Part shown: positions 47,456-57,259 of the stretch, one piece after another
Position numbering within the stretch: the stretch's first letter is position 1
Layout: each line of letters starts with the position of its first letter
Origin: Lachnospiraceae bacterium
GTDB taxonomy: Bacteria; Bacillota; Clostridia; Lachnospirales; Lachnospiraceae
Direction of reading: 5' to 3'
Length of the DNA: 64,000 nt
Assembly: GCA_017449765.1 (NCBI GenBank)
Contig: JAFTFE010000039.1
Span: forward strand, 1-64,000
Made by a program: the position numbers and the translations under genes
Notes under the pieces: model-generated
What the model was told of the DNA's origin: nothing
The model's input: the letters and a program-made list of their open reading frames with translations, nothing else
Database searches by the model: none

Positions 47456-48481
47456 TTGAAACTCAGTGATTTTTACTATGACCTTCCCCAAGAACTTATT
47501 GCTCAGGACCCGCTGCTTAAAAGAAGTGATTCCAGACTTATGGTAATTAACCGGGAGGATGGAAAAATTGAGCATAAGCATTTTACGGATATAACAGAAT
47601 ATCTTGAAGCGGGAGACTGCCTTGTAATAAATGACACTAAAGTTATACCGGCAAGGCTGATAGGAGAAAAAGAAGATACAGGTGCATCCGTTGAGATTTT
47701 ACTTTTGAAACGTAAGGATGACAAGACGTGGGAGACACTTGTAAAACCCGGTAAGAAAGCTAAGGTTGGTACGAGAATATCCTTCGGAGAAGGAAAACTT
47801 ATCGGAGAGGTCATTGATATAGTTGACGAGGGTAACAGGATTATAAGCTTTGAATATGAGGGTATATTTGAAGAGGTGTTAGATGAATTGGGACAGATGC
47901 CGCTTCCTCCGTATATAACTCATAAGCTTGAAGATAAAAACCGATACCAGACTGTATATGCGAAGCATGACGGCTCGGCAGCGGCACCGACAGCAGGACT
48001 CCATTTTACCGATGAGCTCCTTGATGAGATAGAGAAAAAAGGGATAAGTATAGCGAGGGTTACACTTCATGTCGGACTTGGAACCTTCCGCCCTGTCAAG
48101 GTTGATAATATCACAGACCATCATATGCACAGCGAATTCTATGTCATAGATGAAGAAGCTGCTGACATAATAAATGCTGCAAAGAATAACGGTGGGAAAA
48201 TTGTCTCAGTCGGCACAACAAGCACACGAACACTTGAAACCGTCGCCGACGAGACAGGCAGAGTCAAAGCCACAAGCGGCTGGACAGATATATTTATCTA
48301 CCCGGGATATAAATTCAAATGTGTTGACCGCCTGATAACGAATTTTCACCTGCCTGAGTCAACTTTATTAATGTTAGTTTCAGCTATGTATGACAGAGAA
48401 AAAATATTAGAAGCATATCGACTTGCAGTAGAAGAAAGATATAGATTTTTCTCGTTCGGAGATGCTATGTTGATATTATAG
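47456..48481 (+). CDS. queA: tRNA preQ1(34) S-adenosylmethionine ribosyltransferase-isomerase
   Basis: Transfers and rearranges the ribosyl group of SAM to form epoxyqueuosine in tRNA wobble position 34. The 341-residue protein matches QueA throughout: [57 protein letters not shown] and [16 protein letters not shown] place the start at TTG 47456, eight bases after GGAGG. An ATG at 47450 is only two bases from that site and would add two residues absent from the family. No other queuosine gene adjoins it. Confidence 0.93.
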   Translation: MKLSDFYYDLPQELIAQDPLLKRSDSRLMVINREDGKIEHKHFTDITEYLEAGDCLVINDTKVIPARLIGEKEDTGASVEILLLKRKDDKTWETLVKPGKKAKVGTRISFGEGKLIGEVIDIVDEGNRIISFEYEGIFEEVLDELGQMPLPPYITHKLEDKNRYQTVYAKHDGSAAAPTAGLHFTDELLDEIEKKGISIARVTLHVGLGTFRPVKVDNITDHHMHSEFYVIDEEAADIINAAKNNGGKIVSVGTTSTRTLETVADETGRVKATSGWTDIFIYPGYKFKCVDRLITNFHLPESTLLMLVSAMYDREKILEAYRLAVEERYRFFSFGDAMLIL

Positions 48482-48486
48482 CAGCA

Positions 48487-48507
48487 TAGCGAGAGCGTGC
48501 CTGCGAT
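48487..48507. repeat. Second copy of a 21-nt dispersed repeat
   Basis: Identical over 21 bases to 14421-14441 inside the palindromic element between citrate synthase and the methyltransferase gene. Here it stands between queA and the GDPD gene, starting just after the queA stop. Confidence 0.7.
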
Positions 48508-48557
48508 ATAACTATATTATTCATACATATTGCGTATCTGTAAAAAGGAGGAAAAGT

Positions 48558-50378
48558 ATGAAAACATTTAAAAAGAGTTTTGATATGTTTAAGTATAATT
48601 TTCCTTCTATTCTTTTGTTTGAGGTTATGTACAAGCTTTTATCAGCGGTTATACTCATTCCTTCGCTTTATACAATAATTAATTTTTCGGTAAAACTGTC
48701 GGGTGTCAGATTCCTATCTCTCAGCAGATTAAAAAGATATCTTATGGCACCAACCACATATATAGCATGGATAATAATTATTTTACTGGTATTAATGTAT
48801 TTTCTGATTAATATGTCTGCTATAATATATGCAATGGATGCTTCACACAGAAAGGTTAAAACCAATGCTTTACAGATATTACTTAGAGGTGTTGTAAACG
48901 GATTAAGACTTCTTAAACCTAAAAATTTTCTTACCGTCATAGATGTATTGTTTGTTATTCCCTGGATATATTCCGCAGTCATAATCAGTTCCATTTTAGA
49001 ATTAAAATTTCCTGATTATTTTTATGTTTTTATTTCGTCATATAAATCCTCGTTTATAATGGTTTGTGTTGCATATTTTTTGCTTTGTATTTTGGCGACA
49101 TCGAGGATATTTTTACTAAATTATTATGTGGTATATAGGGCGAGCCATAAAAAGTCGATTGAATTAAGCCGTAGAACCGTAAAAAAACATTTTATAAAAA
49201 TAATTGGTGGAATAATCCTTTACAATTTATTTTTGGCGTTCGCCATGATATTACTCGAAGGTTTAATTGCCGGAGGTTTTGCTGCGATAATGTCCAAGAT
49301 TCTTGCATATAAACAAATGAGATTCATATTCGGCACAGTTGTCAATATAGTTATACTGATTATCTATATGGTTCTGGTAACCGTTTCCACTCCGTTTATT
49401 TTCTCATATATATGTACTTGTTTTTATCAGAATGAAGAGTATGAGGAAATATATTATGTAAAAGAAAAAACAGATAAATATTATGATGCAAAATATAAGA
49501 AAAAAAATAAAAAAATATCAGCTGTAATAATTCTCATAAGTATTTTGATAAATGGAGTATATGTTTATCTCAATGTAAAAAACTATGTAAGTCTTAATGT
49601 TGCACATCCCAACAGAGTAGATGTTACAGCTCATAGAGGAGACTCCCGAAATGCACCTGAGAATACTATGGCATCCTTTAGACTGGCTGTTGAAAATCAG
49701 GCTGATTCCATCGAACTTGATGTGAGACAGACAAAGGATGGTGAATACATTGTCATACATGATGAGAACCTGAAGAGGACTACAGGTGTAAATAATATTG
49801 TCGGTAACGTAGATCTTGAATATATTAAAAGCCTTGATGCCGGAAGTTTTTTTTCGGAGGAATATGAAGGGGAACAGATACCTACTCTAAGGGAGGCATT
49901 GGAGTTTGCCGTCGCTGAGGATGTGTTTTTAAATATTGAATTAAAACCTGCAGATACGGATCGTGATGACTATGTTGAAGGGATTATTTCAATGCTTGAA
50001 GAATTTGATTATTTTGATAACTGTGTCATTGCATCATCAGATTATGATACTCTTAAGAAGGTTAAGGAGATTAATTCGGATCTTTTTACGGTATATATAT
50101 TATATGCCGCATATGGCGAGATAGGTGATATGGAGAATGTAGATGCATTCAGCATACAGCATAGCTTTGTATCGGCAAGGCTCGTAAGGGATATTCATAA
50201 GAACGGGAAAAAAATATATGCATGGACAGTAGACAAGGAGAGTAAGATTAAAGATTTACTTTTTTTGGATGTAGATGTGATAATTACAAATGATCCTTAT
50301 ACAACTAAGGAAATAGTATATAATGCAAATGACAGCCTTCTATCAGACTGGTTTAGAAGACTTGTAAAAGAATATTAA
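48558..50378 (+). CDS. Membrane-linked glycerophosphodiester phosphodiesterase
   Basis: A 606-residue protein with a membrane domain (about 1-340, seven or eight helices) of the glycerophosphoryl diester phosphodiesterase membrane type, followed by an extracytoplasmic GDPD catalytic domain. Catalytic features are TAHRGDSRNAPENT (about 356-369), ELDVRQTKDGEYIVIHDE and LNIELKP. The products would be glycerol 3-phosphate and an alcohol from phospholipid headgroups or lipoteichoic acid. AAAAGGAGG precedes the ATG. Confidence 0.9.
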   Translation: MKTFKKSFDMFKYNFPSILLFEVMYKLLSAVILIPSLYTIINFSVKLSGVRFLSLSRLKRYLMAPTTYIAWIIIILLVLMYFLINMSAIIYAMDASHRKVKTNALQILLRGVVNGLRLLKPKNFLTVIDVLFVIPWIYSAVIISSILELKFPDYFYVFISSYKSSFIMVCVAYFLLCILATSRIFLLNYYVVYRASHKKSIELSRRTVKKHFIKIIGGIILYNLFLAFAMILLEGLIAGGFAAIMSKILAYKQMRFIFGTVVNIVILIIYMVLVTVSTPFIFSYICTCFYQNEEYEEIYYVKEKTDKYYDAKYKKKNKKISAVIILISILINGVYVYLNVKNYVSLNVAHPNRVDVTAHRGDSRNAPENTMASFRLAVENQADSIELDVRQTKDGEYIVIHDENLKRTTGVNNIVGNVDLEYIKSLDAGSFFSEEYEGEQIPTLREALEFAVAEDVFLNIELKPADTDRDDYVEGIISMLEEFDYFDNCVIASSDYDTLKKVKEINSDLFTVYILYAAYGEIGDMENVDAFSIQHSFVSARLVRDIHKNGKKIYAWTVDKESKIKDLLFLDVDVIITNDPYTTKEIVYNANDSLLSDWFRRLVKEY

Positions 50379-50399
50379 GCAAAGGACAGGACAAAAGCT

Positions 50400-51686
50400 A
50401 TGGTAGTAAATAAGGTGAATGGATTATCCGGTGAACTTAAAGTCCCGGGAGATAAGTCAATATCACACAGATGCATAATGTTGGGATCGATTGCTAAGGG
50501 CGACACAGAGGTATACGGCTTCTTGCAGGGGGCAGATTGTCTTTCTTCGATAAGTTGCTTTAGGAAGATGGGGATTGCTATTGAAAATGAAGGAGAAAGA
50601 GTTGTAATTCACGGCAATGGACTTCATGGTTTGAAAAAGTCTGATGAAATACTTGATGTAGGCAACAGTGGGACAACAATAAGACTTATGTCAGGAATAT
50701 TGGCAGCACAGGATTTTGAGTCAAAGGTAAATGGAGATGCATCCATTCAGAAAAGACCTATGGGAAGAATTATGGTGCCGCTTGGCATGATGGGAGCGGA
50801 TATAAAGAGTGAAAATGATAATGGCTGCGCCCCTCTTTTGATAAAAGGAACAAAGCTCAAGGGAATACATTATAATTCTCCGGTAGCATCTGCACAGGTA
50901 AAGTCAGGTATATTATTTGCCGGACTTTATGCTGATGGTGAAACTAAGGTAACAGAACCATATGTAAGCAGAAACCATACTGAGCTTATGTTCAGGGATT
51001 TCGGTGCAGATATTGTTACTGCAGGCAAGACAGTAACAGTTAAGCCGGCAGAAGAACTATATGCGAGAAGAGTTGATGTGCCGGGAGATATTTCTTCGGC
51101 AGCTTATTTTATTGCTGCAGGCCTTATAGTAGAAAACTCGGTTATCACCATAAAAGATGTTGGCATAAATCCGACAAGAGATGGTATGATTGAAGTCTGC
51201 AAAATGATGAATGCGGATATTGAGATAAAGGAAAAAGATAATTCATCTGCCGAACCTGTAGCAGATATAATAGTAAGGACATCCGGGTTAAAAGCCTGCA
51301 CCATAGGTGGAGAACTTATTCCCAAACTTATAGACGAAATACCGATTATAGCGGTTATGGCATGCTATGCGGAAGGAACAACCATAATAAAGGATGCTCA
51401 GGAATTAAAGGTTAAGGAGAGCAACAGGATAGACAGCATAGTGAATAATTTAAAGGCGATGGGAGCAGATGTGGTTGCGACTGAGGACGGAATGATAATA
51501 AACGGCAATCCGGATAAGAATCTTAAAGGTGCGAAAATCGACAGCAGGCTCGACCATAGGATAGCAATGAGCTTTACCATCGCAGGACTTACTGCATCCG
51601 GTGATACGGAAATATTGAACAGCGAATGTGTGGACATATCTTATCCTGCTTTTTATAAATCTCTGGAAAGATTAATAAAGAGATAA
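50400..51686 (+). CDS. aroA: 3-phosphoshikimate 1-carboxyvinyltransferase (EPSP synthase)
   Basis: Sixth step of the shikimate pathway. The 428 residues include GDKSISHRCIM (18-28), GNSGTTIRLMSGILA, RPMGRIMVPL, and LKVKESNRIDSI, with the DHRIAMSF motif near the end. The sequence SGTTIRLMSG fits a standard enzyme; class I or II cannot be assigned with certainty. It stands alone between the GDPD gene and a bidirectional terminator. The other aromatic genes in the window (pheA-aroF) are 45 kb away. Confidence 0.95.
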   Translation: MVVNKVNGLSGELKVPGDKSISHRCIMLGSIAKGDTEVYGFLQGADCLSSISCFRKMGIAIENEGERVVIHGNGLHGLKKSDEILDVGNSGTTIRLMSGILAAQDFESKVNGDASIQKRPMGRIMVPLGMMGADIKSENDNGCAPLLIKGTKLKGIHYNSPVASAQVKSGILFAGLYADGETKVTEPYVSRNHTELMFRDFGADIVTAGKTVTVKPAEELYARRVDVPGDISSAAYFIAAGLIVENSVITIKDVGINPTRDGMIEVCKMMNADIEIKEKDNSSAEPVADIIVRTSGLKACTIGGELIPKLIDEIPIIAVMACYAEGTTIIKDAQELKVKESNRIDSIVNNLKAMGADVVATEDGMIINGNPDKNLKGAKIDSRLDHRIAMSFTIAGLTASGDTEILNSECVDISYPAFYKSLERLIKR

Positions 51687-51698
51687 AATCAGATTATA

Positions 51699-51770
51699 AA
51701 ATAAATTAAGTGGATATAAATAACATTTGGCAAAAATGATTGCAGGTTATTATATCCACTTAATTTATTT
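51699..51770. terminator. Bidirectional terminator between aroA and the minus-strand gene
   Basis: A perfect 20-bp inverted repeat, AAATAAATTAAGTGGATATA (51699-51718) and TATATCCACTTAATTTATTT (51751-51770), plus a partly paired inner part. It lies between converging genes and is AT-rich at both outer ends, giving T runs in both directions. Confidence 0.85.
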
Positions 51771-51773
51771 ATA

Positions 51774-52178
51774 TCAGCCTTCTGTTACAGGCTCAGCGTC
51801 GGCTGTGTCATCAGTTTCTGATTTGTCCTCAGCGTCGAGAGAAACATAATCTCTGTCGCTTGTTGCTGGATCTAAATCATCAAAGAATATTTCTCCTTCA
51901 TCGACGTAATCAGCTTCATTATCGAAAACCTTAGGCATTTTCTCTTTTAAAGTGTCTTTGACTTTGTTGAAGGTTTCGTTTTCGTTTACTTTATCTTTTA
52001 CCTTGTTAAAGGTTTCATTCTCATTGATGGTATTCTTAACCTTTTTAATTTTCTCGTCAACATCATAGTCCTTGTAAATTTTGCTTTCTTTGATTTGATC
52101 CTTGAATACATAGCATAAACCGCCGACAGCAGCAGTTGCAGCAGTTAAAGTTACCAGACCTTTTAATAATTTGCCCAT
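51774..52178 (-). CDS. Small membrane-anchored acidic protein
   Basis: A 134-residue protein: a hydrophobic N-terminal helix (KLLKGLVTLTAATAAVGGLCYVF, described as positions 3-25), then a lysine/glutamate helix with a duplicated 14-residue motif (NENETFNKVKD seen twice, about 45-80), and an acidic tail. It resembles YtxH-type stress proteins only in outline; no family is assigned. I chose the ATG at 52178, seven bases after AAGGAAG on the minus strand, instead of one 33 bases upstream. Confidence 0.7.
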   Translation of the reverse strand: MGKLLKGLVTLTAATAAVGGLCYVFKDQIKESKIYKDYDVDEKIKKVKNTINENETFNKVKDKVNENETFNKVKDTLKEKMPKVFDNEADYVDEGEIFFDDLDPATSDRDYVSLDAEDKSETDDTADAEPVTEG

Positions 52179-52225
52179 AATATAACTTCCTTTCATAAAT
52201 ATTTTTAACAAATTAGATAAATAAT

Positions 52226-52254
52226 ATTCTAATACAAGTATATTTAAAAATCAA
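52226..52254 (-). promoter_or_regulatory. Promoter of the small acidic protein gene
   Basis: On the minus strand, TTGATT (52254-52249) and TAGAAT (52231-52226) with a 17-nt spacer. Confidence 0.6.
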
Positions 52255-52377
52255 GCGGAAGAATGGTTGATTTGACCTGATGAATAATGCCGTTATTATT
52301 TTTTCTTGTTTTTTGTCAGATTTTACCATTCATTATAATTTTTTTTAACTTTTGTTATAAAAATTGCATAAAAACTA

Positions 52378-52406
52378 TTTATCTTTTTGGATATTAATGG
52401 TATAAT
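52378..52406 (+). promoter_or_regulatory. Extended -10 promoter of glgC
   Basis: TGGTATAAT at 52398-52406 gives a TGn-extended consensus -10; the -35 region TTTATC (52378-52383) is weak. Confidence 0.5.
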
Positions 52407-52439
52407 ACGTAATATATTATGCTAAAAAGGGGTGACACT

Positions 52440-53708
52440 ATGATTAAGAAAGAAATGATAGCAATGCTTTTGGCCGGTGGACAAGGCAGTAGATTAGGGG
52501 TACTGACTTCAAAGCTTGCTAAACCTGCGGTTGCATTTGGTGGAAAATACAAGATTATTGACTTTCCGCTTAGTAACTGTATTAATTCAGGTATTGATAC
52601 TGTTGGAGTTTTGACGCAGTACAGACCGCTTAGACTTAATCAACACATAGGTATAGGTATGCCTTGGGACTTGGATAGAAATATCGGAGGTATTACCGTA
52701 TTACCGCCATATGAGAAGAGTACAAACAGCCAATGGTACACAGGAACGGCTAATGCTATATATCAGAATATAGAATATATAGATTACTACAATCCTGATT
52801 ATGTATTGATTTTATCAGGTGATCATATCTATAAGATGGATTACGAGGTTATGCTTGATTACCATAAGACCAGCAAGGCAGATATTACGCTTGCTACATA
52901 TCAGGTTCCTATGGAAGAAGCAAGCAGATTTGGCGTAGTTATCACTGATGAATCCGGTTGTATTCAGGAATTTGAGGAAAAGCCGGAGAATCCAAGAAGT
53001 AATAAGGCATCTATGGGTATTTATATCTTCAATTGGAAGCTTTTAAAAGAAGCGCTTACAGTTATGAAAGATCAGCCTGAATGTGATTTCGGTAAGCATA
53101 TTATTCCGTATTGTCATGAAAAGGGCAGTAAGATATGTGCTTATGATTATAAGGGTTATTGGAAGGATGTCGGAACGCTTGGATCTTATTGGGAAGCTAA
53201 TATGGAGCTGGTGGATATTATTCCTGAGTTCAACCTTTATGAGGAGTTTTGGAGAATATATACAAAGAGTGATATTCTTCCTCCGCAGTATCTCGCACCG
53301 GGAAGCTCGGTTATCAAGAGTATAGTCGGTGAGGGAACTGAAGTTTACGGTGAGATTGAAAGCTCGGTTATCGGTTCAGGCGTATCAATAGGCAAGGGCG
53401 CGATAGTTAAGAATTCAATTATTATGAATGGTGCTGTCATAGGTGATGGTGCTGTTATAGATAAGGCTATTATAGCAGAGGGTGCCACTATCGGTGCTAA
53501 CGCCGAACTTGGTGTCGGTGAGGAAGTACCTAATGAATTTGCACCTCATATCTATTCATTCGGACTTGTTACTATAGGCGAAAATTCAGTTATTCCTGCT
53601 AATGTGAGGATTGGTAAGAATGTTGCCATCTTCGGCGAGACAACTGTTGACGAATATCCGGACGGCTTACTTAAGAGCGGTTCAAGCATTATAAAGGTAG
53701 GTGAATAG
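52440..53708 (+). CDS. glgC: Glucose-1-phosphate adenylyltransferase, catalytic subunit
   Basis: Makes ADP-glucose for glycogen synthesis. The 422-residue protein has the nucleotidyltransferase start [27 protein letters not shown] (about 8-34), [23 protein letters not shown] and a left-handed beta-helix C-terminal domain of hexapeptide repeats ([15 protein letters not shown]). I chose ATG 52440, after AAGGGGTG; an ATG 21 bases earlier overlaps that site. glgD follows one base after its stop codon. GlgC-GlgD pairs form heteromeric enzymes in Firmicutes. Confidence 0.95.
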   Translation: MIKKEMIAMLLAGGQGSRLGVLTSKLAKPAVAFGGKYKIIDFPLSNCINSGIDTVGVLTQYRPLRLNQHIGIGMPWDLDRNIGGITVLPPYEKSTNSQWYTGTANAIYQNIEYIDYYNPDYVLILSGDHIYKMDYEVMLDYHKTSKADITLATYQVPMEEASRFGVVITDESGCIQEFEEKPENPRSNKASMGIYIFNWKLLKEALTVMKDQPECDFGKHIIPYCHEKGSKICAYDYKGYWKDVGTLGSYWEANMELVDIIPEFNLYEEFWRIYTKSDILPPQYLAPGSSVIKSIVGEGTEVYGEIESSVIGSGVSIGKGAIVKNSIIMNGAVIGDGAVIDKAIIAEGATIGANAELGVGEEVPNEFAPHIYSFGLVTIGENSVIPANVRIGKNVAIFGETTVDEYPDGLLKSGSSIIKVGE

Positions 53709-53709
53709 A

Positions 53710-54834
53710 ATGAGAGCTATAGGTATAATTTTGGCTGGTGGTGGAAGCAGCAGGATGGGTGATCTTTCATCAAAGAGAGCGGTTGCGGCTATGCCGATAG
53801 TAGGAAGTTACAGAGCAATCGATTTTACCCTTTCCAATATGACTAATTCCCACATACAGAAGGTTGCTGTATTTACACAGTACAATTCACGTTCGTTGAA
53901 TGAACACCTTAATTCATCAAAATGGTGGGATTTCGGTAGAAAGCAGGGCGGTCTCTATCTGTTCACACCTACGATTACTGCAACCAACAGTTATTGGTAT
54001 AAGGGTACGGCAGATGCACTATATCAGAATATTAATTTCCTTAAGTCTGCTCATGAGCCTTATGTTGTAATCGCTTCAGGCGATGGCATATACAAGCTTG
54101 ATTATAATAAAGTGCTTGAGGATCATATAGCAACAGGTGCAGATATAACTATCGTTTGTAAGGATATTCCGGCAGGTGAGGATGATATCAATAGATTTGG
54201 TGTTGTTAAGCTTGCTGACGACAACAGGGTTATTGATTTCGAGGAAAAACCTCTGATAGCAGAGACAAATACAGCTTCCATCGGTGTATATGTAGTAAGA
54301 AGAAGACAGCTTATAGAGCTTCTTGAAGCATGTGCGGCTGAAGGCAGAAGTGATTTTGTAAGTGATATCCTTATCAGATATAAGAATGTTAAGAAGATAT
54401 ATGGGTACAAGCTTGATTCCTATTGGAGAAATATCGGAACGGTTGATTCATACTTTAAGACCAATATGGATTTCCTTAACAAGGATATCAGAGATTACTT
54501 CTTTAGACAGCATCCGGATGTATATTCTAAGGTCGAGGATCTTCCACCTGCAAAATACAATGGGGATGTAGTTGTAAGTAACAGTCTTATTGCAAGCGGT
54601 TGTATCATCAATGGTAATGTTGAGGATTCAATATTGTTTAAGAAGGTATATATTGGTAATAATTGTGTTATTAAGAATTCAATAATACTCAATGATGTTC
54701 ATATAGGAGATAATTGCTATATTGAGAACTGTATCGTTGAAAGCAGAGACACCTTAAGAGCCAATACGGTTCATACAGGTGATCCTGATGAGATAAAGGT
54801 AATTATTGAGAAGAATTTCAGATACGCGTTGTAA
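53710..54834 (+). CDS. glgD: Glucose-1-phosphate adenylyltransferase, GlgD subunit
   Basis: A 374-residue GlgC paralogue that activates GlgC in Firmicutes. It keeps the fold (ILAGGGSSRMGDLSSKRAVA, SGDGIYKLDYN, FEEKPLIAE) but differs at catalytic-site positions, consistent with a regulatory subunit: the GGQGSRL loop is GGGSSRM and SGDHIY is SGDGIY. I chose ATG 53710, after AGGTAGGTG; the GTG at 53701 overlaps glgC. Confidence 0.93.
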   Translation: MRAIGIILAGGGSSRMGDLSSKRAVAAMPIVGSYRAIDFTLSNMTNSHIQKVAVFTQYNSRSLNEHLNSSKWWDFGRKQGGLYLFTPTITATNSYWYKGTADALYQNINFLKSAHEPYVVIASGDGIYKLDYNKVLEDHIATGADITIVCKDIPAGEDDINRFGVVKLADDNRVIDFEEKPLIAETNTASIGVYVVRRRQLIELLEACAAEGRSDFVSDILIRYKNVKKIYGYKLDSYWRNIGTVDSYFKTNMDFLNKDIRDYFFRQHPDVYSKVEDLPPAKYNGDVVVSNSLIASGCIINGNVEDSILFKKVYIGNNCVIKNSIILNDVHIGDNCYIENCIVESRDTLRANTVHTGDPDEIKVIIEKNFRYAL

Positions 54835-54867
54835 CACTAACCAGAATAATGCAAAAGGGGGATTTTT

Positions 54868-55137
54868 ATGCAGATTACAGATGTTAGGGTAAGAAAAGTT
54901 ACTAAAGAAGGTAAGATGAGGGCAGTTGTATCAATAACAATTGATAATGAATTCGTAGTTCATGATATTAAGGTTATTGAAGGAGAGAAGGGGTTGTTTA
55001 TCGCTATGCCAAGCCGCAAGGCATCAGACGGAGAGTACAGAGACATAGCTCATCCGATTAATTCTGAGACCAGAGATAAAATACAGACTCTTATACTTGA
55101 AAAGTATCAGGAAACTGCTTCTGAAACCGAAGAATAA
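54868..55137 (+). CDS. spoVG: SpoVG family regulator
   Basis: An 89-residue SpoVG protein ([20 protein letters not shown], then VHDIKVIEG and FIAMPSRK), a small nucleic-acid-binding regulator conserved in Firmicutes. AAAGGGGGA precedes the ATG. It has its own terminator right after it. In sporulating relatives it affects septation and cortex; in others it controls capsule and virulence genes. Confidence 0.95.
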   Translation: MQITDVRVRKVTKEGKMRAVVSITIDNEFVVHDIKVIEGEKGLFIAMPSRKASDGEYRDIAHPINSETRDKIQTLILEKYQETASETEE

Positions 55138-55146
55138 AAAGCTTTT

Positions 55147-55175
55147 AAAGGGGTTGTCGACGGCAGCCCCTTTTT
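55147..55175 (+). terminator. Terminator after spoVG
   Basis: AAAGGGGTTG (55147-55156) pairs with CAGCCCCTTT (55164-55173) with one G-U, followed by TTTTT within 55171-55175. Confidence 0.88.
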
Positions 55176-55200
55176 ACTTAATCAGACAAGGAGAACATAT

Positions 55201-56148
55201 ATGGAAGAAGAATACAGCGTAACGGTCACAGATCTTATAAATAAAATGAATCTGATTAATCATACACCTGATATAGATACAGATAAAATTCTTATTAAAG
55301 ATCCCAATATGAATAGACCGGCGGTTCAGCTAGCTGGCTTTTTTGAGCATTTTGATTCTGCGAGAATTCAGATATGCGGTAATGTAGAATATGCGTACAT
55401 TGCAAATATGCATACGAGAGAGGAAAATATAGAAATATTCAATAAGCTTTTTGAATATAAGATACCTTGTCTTATATTTTGCAGAAATCTCCAACCGTAT
55501 GACTTTATTATAGAAGCAGGAATAAAATACGGCATACCGATATTGACTGACACCTTGGAGACAACTTCTGAGTTTGTTCATGAGGTTGTAAGATGGCTTC
55601 ATGTTGAGCTTGCACCACGTATCTCAATACATGCTGTATTGGTCGATGTATATGGTGAGGGCGTACTTATCATGGGTGACAGCGGTATAGGTAAGAGTGA
55701 AGCTGCACTTGAGCTTATAAGACGAGGACACAGACTTGTTTCTGATGATGTGGTTGAGATAAAGAAGGTAAGTGACGAAACCCTGGTTGGTTCAGCACCT
55801 GAGACTACAAGGCATTTCATAGAATTAAGAGGTATAGGTATAATAAATGTTAAGACGATGTTCGGTGTAGAATGTGTAAAGCAGACGCAGACTATAGACC
55901 TTGTCATCAATCTTGAAGAATGGGACAAGGAAGCCAATTATGACAGACTTGGTTTGGAAGATCAGTACACAGAGTTTTTAGGTAACAAGGTCATAAGCCA
56001 TTCGATACCAATAAGACCCGGACGTAATATAGCCATCATAGTTGAGTCGGCGGCGGTTAATCACAGACAGAAAAAAATGGGATATAATGCTGCTCAGGAA
56101 CTCTATGACAGAGTTACGCAGAATATAGCTAAAAATTCAGCTAAATAA
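55201..56148 (+). CDS. hprK: HPr kinase/phosphorylase
   Basis: Phosphorylates and dephosphorylates Ser46 of HPr and Crh, setting carbon catabolite control. The 315-residue protein has an N-terminal domain (1-130), the Walker A GDSGIGKSEAALEL (about 159-172) and the family signature ELRGIGIINVKTMFGV (about 209-224). AAGGAG precedes the ATG. A HPr-like protein with a Ser46 site but no His15 is encoded at 59858-60112, so a kinase and a substrate of Crh type occur in the same window. Confidence 0.96.
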   Translation: MEEEYSVTVTDLINKMNLINHTPDIDTDKILIKDPNMNRPAVQLAGFFEHFDSARIQICGNVEYAYIANMHTREENIEIFNKLFEYKIPCLIFCRNLQPYDFIIEAGIKYGIPILTDTLETTSEFVHEVVRWLHVELAPRISIHAVLVDVYGEGVLIMGDSGIGKSEAALELIRRGHRLVSDDVVEIKKVSDETLVGSAPETTRHFIELRGIGIINVKTMFGVECVKQTQTIDLVINLEEWDKEANYDRLGLEDQYTEFLGNKVISHSIPIRPGRNIAIIVESAAVNHRQKKMGYNAAQELYDRVTQNIAKNSAK

Positions 56149-56169
56149 ATAGATTTTGGAGGAAAGATG

Positions 56170-57111
56170 ATGGGAAAATATATTTTTGGAGTAGATATTG
56201 GAGGCACTACGGTCAAGATAGGACTTTTTACAAGTGAAGGTATGCTTGAGGAAAAGTGGGAGATTACTACAAGAGTTGATGGCGGAGGAAAGCATATACT
56301 TGGTGATATCGCAAGGTCGATAGAGGCGAAGATTGCTGAGAAGTCTATCAATAAGGATGATATATTGGGTATCGGAATGGGTGTACCGGGTCCTGTTAAA
56401 AGCGACGGAACCGTACTCAAATGTGTAAATCTTGGATGGGGAATATTTAATGTAGCTGATGAGATGAGCGAGAGAACAGGCTTTAAGGTATGTGTAGGAA
56501 ATGATGCTAATATGGCTGCACTCGGAGAGATGTGGCAAGGCGGCGGCAAGGGATATAAGGATCTTGTTATGGTTACCCTTGGAACCGGTGTCGGCGGTGG
56601 CATCATAATCGATGGCAAGATGCTATCCGGAGTGAACGGTGCAGGTGGTGAGATAGGTCACATCCAGGTAAATGACAAGGAGACAGAAGTCTGCGGATGT
56701 GGTAGATGCGGCTGTCTGGAGCAATATACTTCGGCTACCGGTATAGTAAGAATGGCAAATATTAAGCTCAATAATACCGAGACACCGTCATCCTTAAGAA
56801 ATGTACAGTACATATCCTCTAAGGCAATATTTGATGCGGCTAAAAGCGGTGATGAATTAGCTGCAGGACTTGTTGAAGAACATGGAAGAATATTGGGTAA
56901 GGCACTTGCGCAGATAGCTTGTGTGGTTGATCCTGATATATTTGTAATAGGCGGTGGAGTATCCAAGGCCGGTGATATAATTATTGAAAAAACATCAAAG
57001 TATTTCCAGGAGAATGCTTTCCATGCCTGCAAGAAGATTAAGTTTGCTCTTGCAACTCTCGGAAATGATGCAGGTATATATGGCGGAGCTTATGCTATAC
57101 TTAATTCATAA
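56170..57111 (+). CDS. glcK: ROK-family glucokinase
   Basis: A 313-residue ROK kinase phosphorylating glucose. FGVDIGGTTVKIGLF (6-20) is the phosphate-1 motif, GNDANMAALGE holds the catalytic Asp and the zinc motif CGCGRCGCLEQYTSA follows. GGAGG lies seven bases before ATG 56170; an ATG three bases earlier is possible but closer. It is co-oriented 21 bp after hprK, linking glucose entry to HPrK control. Confidence 0.92.
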   Translation: MGKYIFGVDIGGTTVKIGLFTSEGMLEEKWEITTRVDGGGKHILGDIARSIEAKIAEKSINKDDILGIGMGVPGPVKSDGTVLKCVNLGWGIFNVADEMSERTGFKVCVGNDANMAALGEMWQGGGKGYKDLVMVTLGTGVGGGIIIDGKMLSGVNGAGGEIGHIQVNDKETEVCGCGRCGCLEQYTSATGIVRMANIKLNNTETPSSLRNVQYISSKAIFDAAKSGDELAAGLVEEHGRILGKALAQIACVVDPDIFVIGGGVSKAGDIIIEKTSKYFQENAFHACKKIKFALATLGNDAGIYGGAYAILNS

Positions 57112-57181
57112 GATTAATGGTTAAAACGACGAAGTAAACCGTTTTTTTTCAAGAAAATTGTATATTTTTTAACATTGAAAT

Positions 57182-57224
57182 AATAAAACTCATAATGTAT
57201 GATAAGTATGTTATGAGTTTTATT
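57182..57224. terminator. Hairpin after the glucokinase gene
   Basis: A 14-bp perfect inverted repeat, AATAAAACTCATAA (57182-57195) and TTATGAGTTTTATT (57211-57224), in the gap before murB. The tail is not a clean T run, so it could also be a binding site. Confidence 0.5.
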
Positions 57225-57259
57225 ATGTTCAGTCTGCATTAAAGTTATAGGGAGTTAAG